A stretch of DNA of 64,000 nt from Paracoccus mutanolyticus (GCF_003285265.1 NZ_CP030239.1:1818501-1882500), one strand, 5' to 3'. Positions 8,514 through 21,479 are shown, counted from the first letter of the stretch. The notes: generated from the sequence alone by a model not told the origin. Program-made: numbers and translations.

Positions 8514-8647
8514 TTTTCCCTCCGGCCGGTCTGTTTTTCGGATTGTTGCGCCTGCTTGCAGCGATCCGCATATAAAATTGCGCAACTTGACATCCGAGCT
8601 ATCTATTGATGATTGGAAAGTCAACAAGCCTGACGTAAATAGGAGCC

Positions 8648-9184
8648 ATGCACCAGGGGGAAGCCATGCAGAATAAAGTCAGCCTTGCTCCGGTCGGCGG
8701 CGAAAATCTGCTGTTCCTGACCGATGACCAGTTGCGCCGCGGGATCGAGGCGATGTTCTTCGCCTATCGCGCCTTCACCGCCGATCCCGACCTGATCCTT
8801 GCGGACATGGACTATGGCCGCGCCCATCACCGGGCGCTGCATTTCATCCACCGCGATCCCGGATTGACCGTCACCGCGCTGCTGGACGTGCTGGGCGTGA
8901 CCAAGCAGTCGCTGAACCGCGTCCTGCGGACCCTGATCGACGACGGGCTGGTCGAAAGCCGCATCGGGCGGCGCGACCGCCGCGAACGGCAACTGTTTCT
9001 GACCGAAAAGGGCACGGCACTCGAGCGGCGGCTGTCCGAGGCGCAGCGCGCCTGGATGCGCGCCGCCTATCGCGCGGCGGGGCCTCAGGCCGTCGCCGGC
9101 TTTCGCCAGGTGCTTGAGGCGATGATGGACCGTGATACGCTGCGCCAGTTCCGTGCCCTCAAGGACCTGCCCGAACCGCAATGA
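8648..9184 (+). CDS. petP: MarR-family regulator, PetP-like
   Basis: MarR-type winged-helix regulator of 178 residues. Winged helix at about 65-125 (LTVTALLDVLGVTKQSLNRVLRTL, then a DRRERQLFLTEKG wing). In Rhodobacter capsulatus the co-transcribed petP-petR pair is needed for cytochrome bc1/c2 expression and for growth; the same order and overlap seen here is my basis for the name. Two starts are possible: 8648 (TAGGAG upstream) or 8666 (GGGGGAA upstream). The stop overlaps petR as ATGA. Confidence 0.75.
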   Translation: MHQGEAMQNKVSLAPVGGENLLFLTDDQLRRGIEAMFFAYRAFTADPDLILADMDYGRAHHRALHFIHRDPGLTVTALLDVLGVTKQSLNRVLRTLIDDGLVESRIGRRDRRERQLFLTEKGTALERRLSEAQRAWMRAAYRAAGPQAVAGFRQVLEAMMDRDTLRQFRALKDLPEPQ

Positions 9185-9897
9185 CGCCCCAAGACCCGCC
9201 CTCGGCACACATCCTGGTCGTTGATGACGACGAACGCATCCGCAGCCTGCTGAAGCGCTTCCTGATGCGCAGCGGCTTTCTGGTGACCACCGCCCGCGAC
9301 GCGGCCCAGGCGCGCCGTTTGCTGTCGGGGCTCGACTTCGACCTGATCGTGCTCGACGTGATGATGCCGGGCGAGGACGGAGTTTCTCTGACGTGCGACC
9401 TGCGCAAAAGCCGCGCAGTGCCGATCCTGCTGCTGACCGCCAAGGGCGAGACGCAGGACCGCATCGCGGGCCTGGAAAGCGGTGCGGACGATTACCTGGC
9501 CAAGCCCTTCGAGCCGCGCGAGTTACTGCTGCGGATCTCGGCCATCCTGCGCCGGGTGCCCGCCGCGGAAAGTCGGGGGCCCAAGTTCCTGTCGATCGGT
9601 CCCCTGCGCTATGATGCGGACAAGGGCGAGTTGTGGCAGGGTGACGTGCCGTTGCGCCTGACCGGGACGGAACAGGCGCTGCTGCGCCGCCTGGCCGACA
9701 CGCCGCGCCAACCCGTCAGCCGCAGCGCCCTGATCGAGGACCTGGGCCGGGGGCCGGCCGAGGAACCAGGCGAGAATTCGGAACGCGCCATCGATGTGCA
9801 GATCACCCGCCTGCGCCGCAAGATCGAGCCCGACCCACGCGAGCCGCGCTACCTGCAAACGGTGCGGGGGACCGGCTACATGCTGGTGCCCGACTAG
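9181..9897 (+). CDS. petR: OmpR-family response regulator, PetR-like
   Basis: Two-component response regulator of 238 residues: receiver at about 10-122 with the acidic pocket (VVDDDERIR), phospho-acceptor Asp in IVLDVMMPGEDG, and Lys in YLAKPFEPREL; winged-helix DNA-binding domain at about 135-238 (LTGTEQALLRRLAD, IDVQITRLRRKIEPD, VRGTGYMLVPD). No histidine kinase is encoded nearby, as in the R. capsulatus petPR locus. Translationally coupled to petP. Confidence 0.85.
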   Translation: MTPQDPPSAHILVVDDDERIRSLLKRFLMRSGFLVTTARDAAQARRLLSGLDFDLIVLDVMMPGEDGVSLTCDLRKSRAVPILLLTAKGETQDRIAGLESGADDYLAKPFEPRELLLRISAILRRVPAAESRGPKFLSIGPLRYDADKGELWQGDVPLRLTGTEQALLRRLADTPRQPVSRSALIEDLGRGPAEEPGENSERAIDVQITRLRRKIEPDPREPRYLQTVRGTGYMLVPD

Positions 9898-9903
9898 CGG
9901 AAG

Positions 9904-9993
9904 CCGCTCTGGTCGCAAGACCGGTCGTGGATGACGAAAACAGTGAAAGCCCGCCGCGCCGTGCCCGGTAGCAACCGCTCTGGTCGCAAGACC
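9904..9993. repeat. 19-bp direct repeat downstream of petR
   Basis: CCGCTCTGGTCGCAAGACC occurs at 9904-9922 and again at 9975-9993, 71 bases apart. The first copy is followed by GTGGATGAC (9927-9935), and its reverse complement GTCATCCAC follows the second copy (9998-10006). The pair lies between the convergent petR and secA. Confidence 0.75.
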
Positions 9994-10018
9994 CGGGGTC
10001 ATCCACCCGCGAGGCATG

Positions 10019-10039
10019 AAAAAGGGGCCCAAAGGCCCC
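10019..10039 (-). terminator. Rho-independent terminator of secA
   Basis: GGGGCC (10024-10029) pairs with GGCCCC (10034-10039) over a CAAA loop. The minus strand then reads five T (10019-10023). It begins 4 bases past the secA stop. Confidence 0.85.
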
Positions 10040-10042
10040 GCT

Positions 10043-12748
<2,706 letters not shown>

Positions 12749-12966
12749 GTGAGCCTTCAAAATCGCGTATCTGGGGGTGCGCGGGACGTTCCGCCCACTT
12801 GCCGCCACCATTCGCCTTGCCCTATCACATGGGCCGGAAAAACGGCGACGGGCGCGCATTTTCGGTTGGGCCGGATGTATGCGCCAAGCGCCAGACTGTC
12901 AATGTTCGCGCCCGTTCACCTGTGCGTGGCGCGTCCTTTAGGAACCAGTCCCGGGAAGGGGAAAAC

Positions 12967-13793
12967 ATGCTGAAACCGTTTCTTGCCGCCGCGGCGCTTG
13001 CCGCCCTGCCGCTGGCCGCTTTTGCCCAGGATGCCGACACCGTCGTCGCCACCGTGAACGGCGAGGCGATCACCCTGGGCCAGCTGGTGGTGATGCGGCA
13101 GGGGCTGGACGCCCAGACGACCCAGGGCCTGCCCGACAGCGCGCTGCGACCAGATGCTGCCGGATGATCCGCCAGACCGCCGTCGCCAGGACGCCCGGCC
13201 GGAGCGCGCGACTACCGACCGCGCTTGAGGTCGAGAAGCGCGCCTATCTGGCCGGTTCGGTGCTGGAGAAGGTCGCCTCGGCCGAGCCGACCGAGGATGA
13301 GCTGAAGGCCGCCTACGACCAAGCCTTCGGCGGCCAGAACGCCGAGCGTCAGGAATACAACGCCGCCCATATCCTGGTGAAGACCAAGGAAGAGGCCGAG
13401 GCGATCGAGAAGCAGCTGAAGGAGGGAGCCGATTTCGGCGCGCTCGCGGCCGAGAAATCGACCGATCCGACCTCGGGGCCGAACAAGGGCGACCTGGGCT
13501 GGTTCCAGCCCGACCAGATGGTCGCGCCCTTTGCCGACGCGCTCAAGGCGATGAAAAAGGGCGACGTGTCCCAGCCGGTCGAGACCCAGTTCGGCTGGCA
13601 TGTCATCAAGCTGATCGACCAGCGCGCCGTGGTTCCGCCCAAGTTCGACGAGGTCAAGGACCAGATCGCCGTGCAGGTCCGCCGCGACAAGGTCCAGGCC
13701 GCGATCGAGGCCCGCGTGGCCGAGTCCAAGGTCGAAAAGACCGAAGGGCTTAGCCCCGACCTGCTGAACAAGACCGACATCCTGGGGAACTGA
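12967..13793 (+). CDS. Parvulin-type peptidyl-prolyl isomerase, periplasmic (indels)
   Basis: Envelope folding helper. Signal peptide from the ATG at 12967 (MLKPFLAAAALAALPLAAFA), a short SurA-like N-region, then the parvulin domain at about 130-225 (YNAAHILVKTKEEAEAI, GDLGWFQPDQMVAPFADAL, GWHVIKLIDQR). The frame breaks at about 13149-13160: the first frame ends ..LPDSALRPDAAG and the second picks up at MIRQTAVA. Another pair of small gaps at about 13190-13230 leaves the frame open but garbles about 15 residues before ALEVEKRAYLAG. Divergent from secA and 3 bases from argJ. Confidence 0.85.
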
Positions 13794-13796
13794 TCC

Positions 13797-15238
13797 ATGG
13801 CCAAGGCGAAGCGCGACGAGTCGGACAAGCTGAAGACGCTGAAGAAAAAGCTGAAGAAGCTCAAGCAGGCGGCGCGCGGCGCCGAGGCCCCGACCAAGGT
13901 CAAGGCCAAGGCCAAGCCCGAAAGCCGGCCCGAAAGCCGGGTCGAGGCCGTCAGCCGCTCGGTCGCTGACGCGGCCCGGGCGCAGGCCGCCAAGAAGGAA
14001 AAGAAGGTCTCGCCCCTTGCCCCCGCGACCTTCCCCGCGCTGCCGGTGATCGAGGGCGTGGAATTCGCCGCCGGCGCCGCGGGCGTCAAGTATCAGGGCC
14101 GTACCGATGTCATGCTGGTGCGGCTGGCGCCCGGGACGGCCATCGCCGGGGCCTTCACCAAGTCCTCGACCCGGGCGGCCAGCGTGCTGGACTGCCAGGC
14201 CAAGCTGGCGCTGAAGCCTGACGCGGGCGCGGGCGCGGCGATCATCGTGAACTCGGGCAATGCGAACGCCTTCACCGGCCGGAACGGGCAAGAGGCGGTG
14301 GACAAGGTGACGGGCGCGGTCGCCTCCAGCCTGGGCATCCCGCGCAACCGCGTCTTCTCAAGCTCGACCGGCGTGATCGGCGAGCCGCTGCCCGCCGAGC
14401 GCATCACCGCGGTGATCGGGGCGCTGGGGCAGGGGCTGTCGGCCAGTGGCGCAGCCGATGCCGCCCGCGCCATCATGACCACCGACACCTTCCCCAAGGG
14501 CGCCGCCGCCAGCTTCCAGGCCGACGGCGGGACCATCAACATCGTCGGCATCGCCATGGGCTCGGGCATGATCGCGCCCGACATGCGACCATGCTGGTCT
14601 ATGTGTTCACCGACGCGCGGATCGCCCCCGAACTGCTGCAACGCATCCTGAATGGGCAGCTTGCCGGCACCTTCAACGCGATCACGGTGGACAGCGACAC
14701 CTCGACTTCGGACGCGCTGATCCTGGCCGCGACCGGGCGCAGCAAGGCGGCCGAGATCACCGACCTGCGCTCGATGCCTGCGCGGCGGTTCGGGCGCGCG
14801 CTGGGGCAGGTCATGCTGGACCTGGCGCAGCAGGTGGTGCGCGACGGCGAGGGCGCGACCAAGTTCGTCGAGATCCAGGTGACGGGGGCAGCAAGCCATG
14901 CCGATGCCCACCGCGTCGCCATGTCCATCGCCAATTCGCCCCTGGTCAAGACCGCCATCGCGGGCGAGGACGCGAACTGGGGCCGCGTCGTCATGGCGGT
15001 CGGCAAGTCCGGCGCCCAGGCCGACCGCGACCGGCTGACCATCCGGTTCGGCGACATGGTGCTGGCCGAAAACGGCTGGCGCGCGCCCGACTACGACGAG
15101 GCCAAGGCCAGCGCCTACATGAAGCGCGACCATCTGGTGATCGGCGTGGACCTGGGCCTGGGCAAGGGCCGGCGCACGGTCTGGACCTGCGACCTGACGC
15201 ATGGCTACATCGACATCAACGCCGATTACCGCTCATGA
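13797..15238 (+). CDS. argJ: Bifunctional ornithine acetyltransferase / N-acetylglutamate synthase (one frameshift)
   Basis: Recycles the acetyl group in arginine synthesis. ArgJ cleaves itself before a threonine in a conserved ATML motif. Here GGCGACCATG has lost one G at about 14584, so the first frame ends DM-RPCWS while the second resumes MLVYVFTDA; restoring the base gives [16 protein letters not shown]. Other motifs are intact ([40 protein letters not shown]). The N-terminus carries an extra segment of about 70 residues, very rich in Lys and Ala ([16 protein letters not shown]), before the catalytic fold starts at about residue 75. The stop overlaps the mutT ATG. Confidence 0.92.
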
Positions 15239-15633
15239 AAACCGTCCTGGTCGCTGCCGTCGCCCTGATCGACCGCGACGGCCGCGTGCTGCTGGCCCAG
15301 CGTCCGCCTGGCAAGGCCATGGCGGGGCTGTGGGAATTCCCCGGCGGCAAGGTCGAGCCCGGCGAAACGCCCGAGGCCGCGCTGATCCGCGAATTGCACG
15401 AGGAGCTAGGAATCGAGACCTGGTCCTCGTGCCTGGCGCCCCTGACCTTCGCCAGCCACAGCTATGACAGCTTCCATCTGCTGATGCCGCTGTTCGCCTG
15501 CCGGCGCTGGGGCGGCATCCCCATGCCGCGCGAAGGCCAGGCCCTGGCCTGGGTGCGGGGCGAAAATTTGTGCGATTACCCCATGCCACAGGCCGATATC
15601 CCCTTGATTCCCGCCCTGCGAGAGTGGATATGA
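15235..15633 (+). CDS. mutT: Nudix hydrolase MutT (8-oxo-dGTP diphosphatase)
   Basis: Removes oxidised dGTP from the nucleotide pool. 132 residues. The Nudix box GX5EX7REUXEEXGU is complete in [20 protein letters not shown] followed by ELGI, and FPGGK precedes it. Size and the [18 protein letters not shown] start match MutT rather than other Nudix groups. Its ATG overlaps the argJ stop, so it is co-translated with argJ. Confidence 0.9.
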   Translation: MKTVLVAAVALIDRDGRVLLAQRPPGKAMAGLWEFPGGKVEPGETPEAALIRELHEELGIETWSSCLAPLTFASHSYDSFHLLMPLFACRRWGGIPMPREGQALAWVRGENLCDYPMPQADIPLIPALREWI

Positions 15634-15753
15634 GGCTTATCTATCACAGGAAGGCCACAAAGACTTCGCTCTCTGCCGTCCTGTTACACATTCTTAGTTA
15701 ATGTTTAATGATTTTGTGGCAATGCTGAAACTCTGTAGAGGAGGAGATCGGAC

Positions 15754-15885
15754 ATGATTCGCACGATTACGATCGGCAGCTGCATTTCTGTCCAGGGTGT
15801 GTTCGAGCGTCAGGCGTCGAACGGGAACATCATCGTTCGCGTCGGCAGCAAGACTTATGAAGGCAAACCCGTGGTCATGGCCTGA
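15754..15885 (+). CDS. 43-residue small protein, well framed
   Basis: Begins MIRTITIGSCISVQGVFERQ and ends GKPVVMA. It has a strong ribosome site (GAGGAGGA, 15738-15746) and a good terminator 30 bases after the stop, so it is a self-contained unit. The composition is that of a small beta-rich protein (alternating hydrophobic strands, one Cys, no signal, no membrane segment). I recall similar small unnamed proteins in Rhodobacteraceae but know no function. Confidence 0.7.
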   Translation: MIRTITIGSCISVQGVFERQASNGNIIVRVGSKTYEGKPVVMA

Positions 15886-15915
15886 ACCAAGGTCGGAAAC
15901 AGTGCCGCATAGACT

Positions 15916-15948
15916 GGCGGGGCCCGGCGGGGCCCCGCCTTTTCTTTT
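15916..15948 (+). terminator. Rho-independent terminator of the 43-residue ORF
   Basis: GGCGGGGC (15916-15923) pairs with GCCCCGCC (15932-15939) and is followed by TTTTCTTTT (15940-15948). Confidence 0.88.
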
Positions 15949-16004
15949 GTCGCGGGCGGTGATTCGCGGCTGGGCCCGGATGTAAACATCAGACCCGAGC
16001 ATGT

Positions 16005-16032
16005 AAAAAAGGGCCGGTCCGAAGACCCGCCC
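16005..16032 (-). terminator. Rho-independent terminator of the infB operon
   Basis: On the minus strand a GGGCGGGTC / GACCGGCCC stem (one mismatch) closes a TTCG tetraloop and is followed by six T (plus-strand A 16005-16010). It lies about 25 bases after the infB stop, so no rbfA or truB is co-transcribed here. Confidence 0.85.
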
Positions 16033-16055
16033 CCCTTGTTCCGCAGATGCGTGGC

Positions 16056-18591
16056 TTACAGTTGGCGCTGCACTTCCTCGCGCTCGAAGATCTCGATGAC
16101 ATCGCCCTTGCGGATGTCGTCGTAGTTTTCAAAGGCCATGCCGCATTCCTGGCCGGACTGTACTTCCTTGACCTCGTCCTTGAAGCGCTTCAGCGTCTTC
16201 AGCGTGCCTTCGTGGATCACCACGTTGTCGCGCAGCAGGCGCACGCCCGCCGAGCGGCGCGCCACGCCTTCGGTCACAAGGCAGCCCGCGACATTGCCGA
16301 CGCCGGTGACGCGGAAGACTTCGCGGATCTCGGCATAGCCGATGAAGTTCTCGCGCACTTCGGCGGAAAGCAGGCCCGAGGCCGCCGCCTTGATGTCATC
16401 CACCAGGTCGTAGATGATCGAGTAATAGCGGATCTCGACCCCCTTCTGGTTGGCGGCGTTCCGCGCCGGGGCATTGGCCCGGACGTTGAAGCCGATGACC
16501 GGCGCCTGCGACGCCTCGGCCAGGCCGATGTCCGATTCGGTGATCGCACCGACGCCGTAATGCAGCACGCGGACGCGCACCTCGTCGTTGCCGATCTTTT
16601 CCAGCGCCTGGACGATGGCATCCGCCGAACCCTGCACGTCGGCCTTCACCACCACGGGTAGTTCGGCGACGCTTTCGTCGGCCTTGGCCTTGGCCTGCAT
16701 CGGACCAGCGTGATCGCGGCACCGGCGGCGGCGCGCTTGTCCTTGGCGGCCTGCTCGCGGTAATCGGCGATCTCGCGGGCCTGCGCCTCGGTCTCGACCA
16801 CGTTCAGCACGTCGCCGGCTTCGGGCGTGCCGTTCAGGCCCAGCACCTCGACCGGGACCGAAGGTCCGGCCTGGTCGACGCGCTCGCCCTGGTCGTTGAT
16901 CAGCGCGCGCACCTTGCCCCACTGCTCGCCCACGACAAAGATGTCGCCGCGCTTCAGCGTGCCGTTCTGAACCAGAACGGTCGCGACCGGGCCGCGGCCC
17001 ACGTCCAGCTTGGCCTCGATCACCGCGCCCTGTGCCGGGCGGTCGGGGTTGGCCTTCAGCTCCAGGATCTCGGCCTGCAGGGCGATGGCTTCCAGCAGCT
17101 GGTCCAGGCCCTGGCCGGTCTTGGCCGAAACCTCGACGTCCTGCACGTCGCCCGACATCGCCTCGACGACGACCTCGTGCTGCAGCAGGGCCGTGCGGAC
17201 CTTTTGCGGGTCGGCAGACGGCTTGTCGACCTTGTTGATCGCCACGATCATCGGCACCTTGGCGGCCTTGGCGTGGTTGATCGCCTCGACCGTCTGGGGC
17301 ATCACGGCGTCATCGGCCGCGACTACCAGCACCACGATATCGGTCACCTGCGCGCCACGGGCCCGCATCGAGGTGAACGCCGCGTGGCCGGGCGTGTCGA
17401 GGAAGGTCAGCAGCGCCCCGTTCGAGGCCTTCACCTGATAGGCACCGATGTGCTGGGTGATGCCGCCGGCCTCGCCCGCCACGACATTGGCGTGACGGAT
17501 CGCGTCCAGAAGCGAGGTCTTGCCGTGGTCGACGTGGCCCATGATCGTGATGATCGGGGCGCGCGGCTTCAGGTCCTCGGGCTTGTCCTCGACCTGGTCG
17601 ATGACCTGCTCCACATCCGCATCCGAGACACGGACGGCGCGGTGGCCGAATTCGTCGATCACCAGCTCGGCCGTGTCGGCGTCGATGGCCTGGTTTCCGG
17701 TCACCATCAAACCCATGCGCATCAGGGACTTGATGACATCGGGCGTGCGCTCGGCCATGCGGTTCGCCAGTTCCGACACCAGGATGGTCTCGGGCAGCTG
17801 CACGTCGCGCACCTGCTTTTCCTGGCGCTGGCTGCCGCCCATGGCCTTTTGCCGGGCTTTTTCCTGCTTGCGCTTCATCGCGGCCAGCGACCGCTGGCGG
17901 CCGCCTTCGCCGTCCATCGCCTGGGACAGCGACAGCTTGCCGGTGCGGCGGCTGTCGTCGCTGTTCTTCTTGCGGCTGTCGCGTCGTCGGTCGGCGCGCG
18001 GTCGCGTTCGGTCTTGCGCGGTGCGGCGGCGCTGACGCCCTTGGTCTCGGCGCGCGACGCCGCCGCCTCGGCCGCGGCGCGGTCGGCGGGGGCGGGACGG
18101 GCCTCGGGGGCCTTGGGCTTGGTGACCTCGGCCTTCTTCTGGGCGCGCAGCTCGGCCTCGCGGGCGCGGCGCTCGTCCTCTTCGGCCTTCAGGCGCAGGG
18201 CTTCCTCGCGTTCGCGGTCCTCGCGCTCCTTGGCCTCGGCTTCCAGGCGGCGGCGCTCGCGCTCTTCCTCGCGGGCCTTCTCATCGGCTTCGCGTTGGGC
18301 GGCTTCCTCGACCTCGCGGGCCTTGGCGGCGCGCAGCGCGGCCATGCGGCGCTCCATCTCGGCATCCGAGATGCCGGCCGGGCGCTTGGAAGGATCGCCG
18401 CCGACGGCCGAGGGCGAACCCGAACGCGACCCGCCTGCCGCGCCGGTCTTGCCCGGCACGACAACGCGCTTGCGCTTGATCTCGACCGCGACATTATGGG
18501 TCCGGCCGTGGCTGAAGCTTTGCTTCACCTGGCCCGAACGACCAGAGCCGCCACCAAGACCCAGGGGTTTCTTTCCGTCAGTATCGCTCAT
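16056..18591 (-). CDS. infB: Translation initiation factor IF-2 (two frameshifts)
   Basis: GTPase that loads initiator tRNA on the ribosome; essential. About 845 residues once repaired, starting [15 protein letters not shown] at 18591. Order: IF2_N-like start, a long charged helix rich in Glu, Arg and Ala (about 75-150), G domain ([28 protein letters not shown]), domain II, and the C-terminal domain that binds the tRNA ([16 protein letters not shown]). One base is missing at about 17980 (GCGGACAGC reads GCGACAGC) and one at about 16702 (CCGGATG reads CCGATG). As the gene cannot be lost, these are sequence errors. Fourth gene of the rimP operon, 7 bases after ylxR. Confidence 0.96.
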
Positions 18592-18598
18592 TCCGATT

Positions 18599-19219
18599 TC
18601 ATTCCTTCCCGGCGGCCGCATTGCCGCCGTCATGCCCGCGCAGACCGTTCAGTCTGCTCGCGTCCCTGATCAGTCTGTCGGTCAGGCCCCCCGGCGCAAG
18701 CGCGCTGTGTATGACATGATCGCGCCCAAAGGACAAACCCAATTCTGATGCGGTCAGGCAGCCGAACCAGCGCCCGCCGGGCGGCGTCCACAGCTTGCCC
18801 TTGCCGCGCTCCGATCCGTCGCTGGCCTGCAAAAGCACGCGGGCCTTGCCCGCCGCCAGCCAGTCCTTGACCTTTTCGAAACCGGCCACCGCCAGGCCGG
18901 CCTTGCGGGCCAGGGAAAGGGCATCCGTCACCCGTTTCGCCAGCCCCGAGTCTATCATGGAAAGCAGCTCGGGCGGAGCGGAAACCTGCGCCTTCGCCCC
19001 GCGCGAGAACAATCCCTTCGTCGCCGCCCGGTCCAGGGCAGCGCGGTCGGCCACGACCCAGAAGCCGCGGCCCGGCAGCTTTTCGGCCAGATCGGGCACG
19101 ACCTGCCCCTCTGGCCCCGCGACAAAGCGGATCAACCCGGCCTTCGGCTGGGTTTCGCCCGTCACGATGCAGCGACGCTCGGGCGTTTCGCGGTCCTTGG
19201 TCCGGCCCCCGCGTGTCAT
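18599..19219 (-). CDS. ylxR: YlxR/YlxQ fusion RNA-binding protein
   Basis: 206 residues with two domains: YlxR (DUF448) at about 10-85 with ERRCIVTGETQPKAGLIRFV and the PGRGFWV motif, then an L7Ae-like YlxQ domain at about 95-180 (DALSLARKAGLAVAGFEKVKD). In many bacteria these are two separate genes between nusA and infB; the alphaproteobacterial version is fused, as here. Presumed RNA binder linked to ribosome or RNase P function. 15 bases after nusA. Confidence 0.9.
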   Translation of the reverse strand: MTRGGRTKDRETPERRCIVTGETQPKAGLIRFVAGPEGQVVPDLAEKLPGRGFWVVADRAALDRAATKGLFSRGAKAQVSAPPELLSMIDSGLAKRVTDALSLARKAGLAVAGFEKVKDWLAAGKARVLLQASDGSERGKGKLWTPPGGRWFGCLTASELGLSFGRDHVIHSALAPGGLTDRLIRDASRLNGLRGHDGGNAAAGKE

Positions 19220-19234
19220 CAGGCTCCCGGGGCG

Positions 19235-20851
19235 TTACACCCCGGCCTCCTGTTCGTCTTCGCCCTCGGCTTCGGGCGTCTCGGCCTCAAGCTCGGTCGG
19301 GTCGACCCAGCCCAGCATGACGCGGGCGGTCATCACCATGGCCTGCGCATCCTCCAGCGACACGCCGAAGGGCTCCAGGATGCCTTCGTCCTTCTTGCGC
19401 TGGCCGTTCTCGGTGGTCCAGCCGCCGGCGATCTCCCAGTCGGCCAGGGTCGCGAAATCCTCGAGCGTCTTGACGTCGTCCTTGGCCAAGGCCTCCACCA
19501 TCTGGGGCGTCAGGCCCTCGAACTCGATCAGGCTGTCCTCGGCGCCAAGCGCGCGGGCGCTTTCCAAGGCGGCCTTGTTCGCGGCCTCCAGGTTCTCGCG
19601 GGCGCGGGTCTGCAGCTCCTCGGCGGTCGATTCGTCGACGCCCTCGATGGACAGCAGCTCGTCCAGGTCGACATAGGCGACCTCTTCCAGGTTGGTGAAG
19701 CCCTCGGCCACCAGCAACTGGGCGAAGAACTCGTCCAGGTCCAGCGCATCCATGAACAGCTTGGTGCGGGCGTTGAACTCGGCCTGCCGGCGCTTCGACT
19801 CCTCCTCTTCAGTCAGGATGTCGATGTCGAGCCCGGTCAGCTGGCTCGCCAGCCGCACGTTCTGGCCGCGCCGGCCGATGGCCAGCGAAAGCTGCTCGTC
19901 GGGGACCACGACCTCGATGCGGCTCGCGTCCTCGTCGAAGACGACCTTGGCCACCTCGGCGGGTTGCAGCGCGTTGACCAGGAAGGTCGCCTGATCGCCC
20001 GACCACGGGATGATGTCGATCTTTTCGCCCTGCAATTCGCCCACCACGGCCTGCACGCGCGAGCCGCGCATGCCGACGCAGGCGCCGACCGGGTCGATCG
20101 AGTTGTCATAGCTGATGACCGCGATCTTGGCGCGTGAGCCGGGATCGCGGGCGACGGCCTTGATCTCGATCACGCCGTCATAGATCTCGGGCACTTCCAT
20201 CTTGAACAGTTCCGCCATGAACTGCGGATCGGTGCGCGACAGGAAGATCTGCGGGCCCCGCGCCTCGCGGCGCACGTCCTTGACATAGGCGCGGATGCGG
20301 TCGTTCGGGCGATAGCTTTCGCGGCCGATCTTCTCGTTGCGGCGCAGGATCGCTTCGCCGCGGCCCACGTCCACGATGATGTTGCCGTATTCCTCGCGCT
20401 TGACGACGCCGTTGATGATGGTGCCGGCGCGGTCCTTGAATTCCTCGTACTGGCGGTCGCGCTCGGCCTCGCGGACGCGCTGCAGGATCACCTGCTTGGC
20501 CGATTGCGCGGCGATGCGGCCCAGCTCGACCGGGGGCACCTCGTCCACGATCTCGTCGCCCACCTTGGGGTCGTCCAGATAGGGGCGGGCCTGCGCGACG
20601 GTCACCTGCGCCTGATAGTTCTCGACCGCGTCGTCCTCGACCACGGTGCGCACGCGGGTGAAGGTCGCGTTGCCGGTCTTGCGGTCGATCTTGACCCGGA
20701 TGTCCATCTCGCTGCCGTAGCGGGACTTGGCCGCGCGGGCCAGGCTGTCCTCCATCGCCTCGATCACCAGATCGGGGTCGATCATCTTCTCGCGTGCGAC
20801 GGCCTCGGCGGTCTGCAGCAGTTCAAGCTGGTTGGCAGAGGTGATGGCCAT
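19235..20851 (-). CDS. nusA: Transcription termination/antitermination factor NusA
   Basis: Binds RNA polymerase and controls pausing, termination and rRNA antitermination. 538 residues: N-terminal polymerase-binding domain (about 1-130), S1 domain (about 135-200, [20 protein letters not shown]), two KH domains (about 230-345, [19 protein letters not shown] and [14 protein letters not shown]), and acidic helix-hairpin repeats to the C-terminus. Intact. Overlaps or abuts its neighbours rimP and ylxR. Confidence 0.97.
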   Translation of the reverse strand: MAITSANQLELLQTAEAVAREKMIDPDLVIEAMEDSLARAAKSRYGSEMDIRVKIDRKTGNATFTRVRTVVEDDAVENYQAQVTVAQARPYLDDPKVGDEIVDEVPPVELGRIAAQSAKQVILQRVREAERDRQYEEFKDRAGTIINGVVKREEYGNIIVDVGRGEAILRRNEKIGRESYRPNDRIRAYVKDVRREARGPQIFLSRTDPQFMAELFKMEVPEIYDGVIEIKAVARDPGSRAKIAVISYDNSIDPVGACVGMRGSRVQAVVGELQGEKIDIIPWSGDQATFLVNALQPAEVAKVVFDEDASRIEVVVPDEQLSLAIGRRGQNVRLASQLTGLDIDILTEEEESKRRQAEFNARTKLFMDALDLDEFFAQLLVAEGFTNLEEVAYVDLDELLSIEGVDESTAEELQTRARENLEAANKAALESARALGAEDSLIEFEGLTPQMVEALAKDDVKTLEDFATLADWEIAGGWTTENGQRKKDEGILEPFGVSLEDAQAMVMTARVMLGWVDPTELEAETPEAEGEDEQEAGV

Positions 20852-20854
20852 TCC

Positions 20855-21463
20855 TCACTCCTTCGCAGCGGCGTTATCCTCGCCGGCTTCCGTTTCGATC
20901 TCGTCAAAGGCGCTTTCGTCGAGGTTCTCGATCTGCACGCCCGCTTCCTTCTTCTGCCGCAGCATCTCGGCGATCAGCTCGTCGGTCAGGACCAGCTTGG
21001 CGTCCGACAGCCAGTCGAAGTTCAGGCCGATGGTCTGGACCGCGCCCGCTTCCTCGATGTTCAGCAGCACCTCGTCGCCCTCGACGCCGGCCAGCACGCC
21101 CTTGAAGCGCTTGCGCCCGTCGATGGGCTGGTTCGTTTCCAGCCGCGCCTCGTAGCCCTCGAAGGTCGCGAAATCCTTCAGCCGGGTCAGCGGGCGGTCG
21201 ATGCCGGGGCTGCTGACCTCAAGATGATAGGCGTCCTCCAGCGGGTCCTCGACATCCAGCACGGCGCTGACCGCCGTCGAGATGTCGCCGCAATCGTCCA
21301 CGTTGATCCCGCCCTCGGGCCGGTCGGCCATGATCTGCAGCGTTGCGGTCTTGCCGCCCTGCAGACGGATGCGCACCAGTTCGAACCCCAGATCCTCGAT
21401 CACCGGGGAAATGATCTCGGCCAGGCGCCGGTCGATGGCGGTCTTGGCGATGAGGTCGGACAT
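20855..21463 (-). CDS. rimP: Ribosome maturation factor RimP
   Basis: 30S assembly factor. 202 residues from the ATG at 21463 ([20 protein letters not shown]). Both RimP domains visible: N-terminal alpha/beta ([34 protein letters not shown]) and C-terminal Sm-like barrel (about 90-165), plus an acidic tail. First gene of the rimP-nusA-ylxR-infB operon; an in-frame extension upstream would cross the leader hairpin and is rejected. Confidence 0.95.
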   Translation of the reverse strand: MSDLIAKTAIDRRLAEIISPVIEDLGFELVRIRLQGGKTATLQIMADRPEGGINVDDCGDISTAVSAVLDVEDPLEDAYHLEVSSPGIDRPLTRLKDFATFEGYEARLETNQPIDGRKRFKGVLAGVEGDEVLLNIEEAGAVQTIGLNFDWLSDAKLVLTDELIAEMLRQKKEAGVQIENLDESAFDEIETEAGEDNAAAKE

Positions 21464-21479
21464 GTCGCTATCCCAAATG

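Noticed and set aside
8514..8647. TTGACA at 8587 as the petP promoter
   Set aside because: The -35 hexamer is perfect but no plausible -10 stands 16-18 bases downstream; I left it unannotated.
16056..18591. infB as a pseudogene or programmed frameshift
   Set aside because: IF-2 is essential and single copy. Both breaks are cured by one added base in a GG context, without a slippery site or stimulating structure of the known kind.
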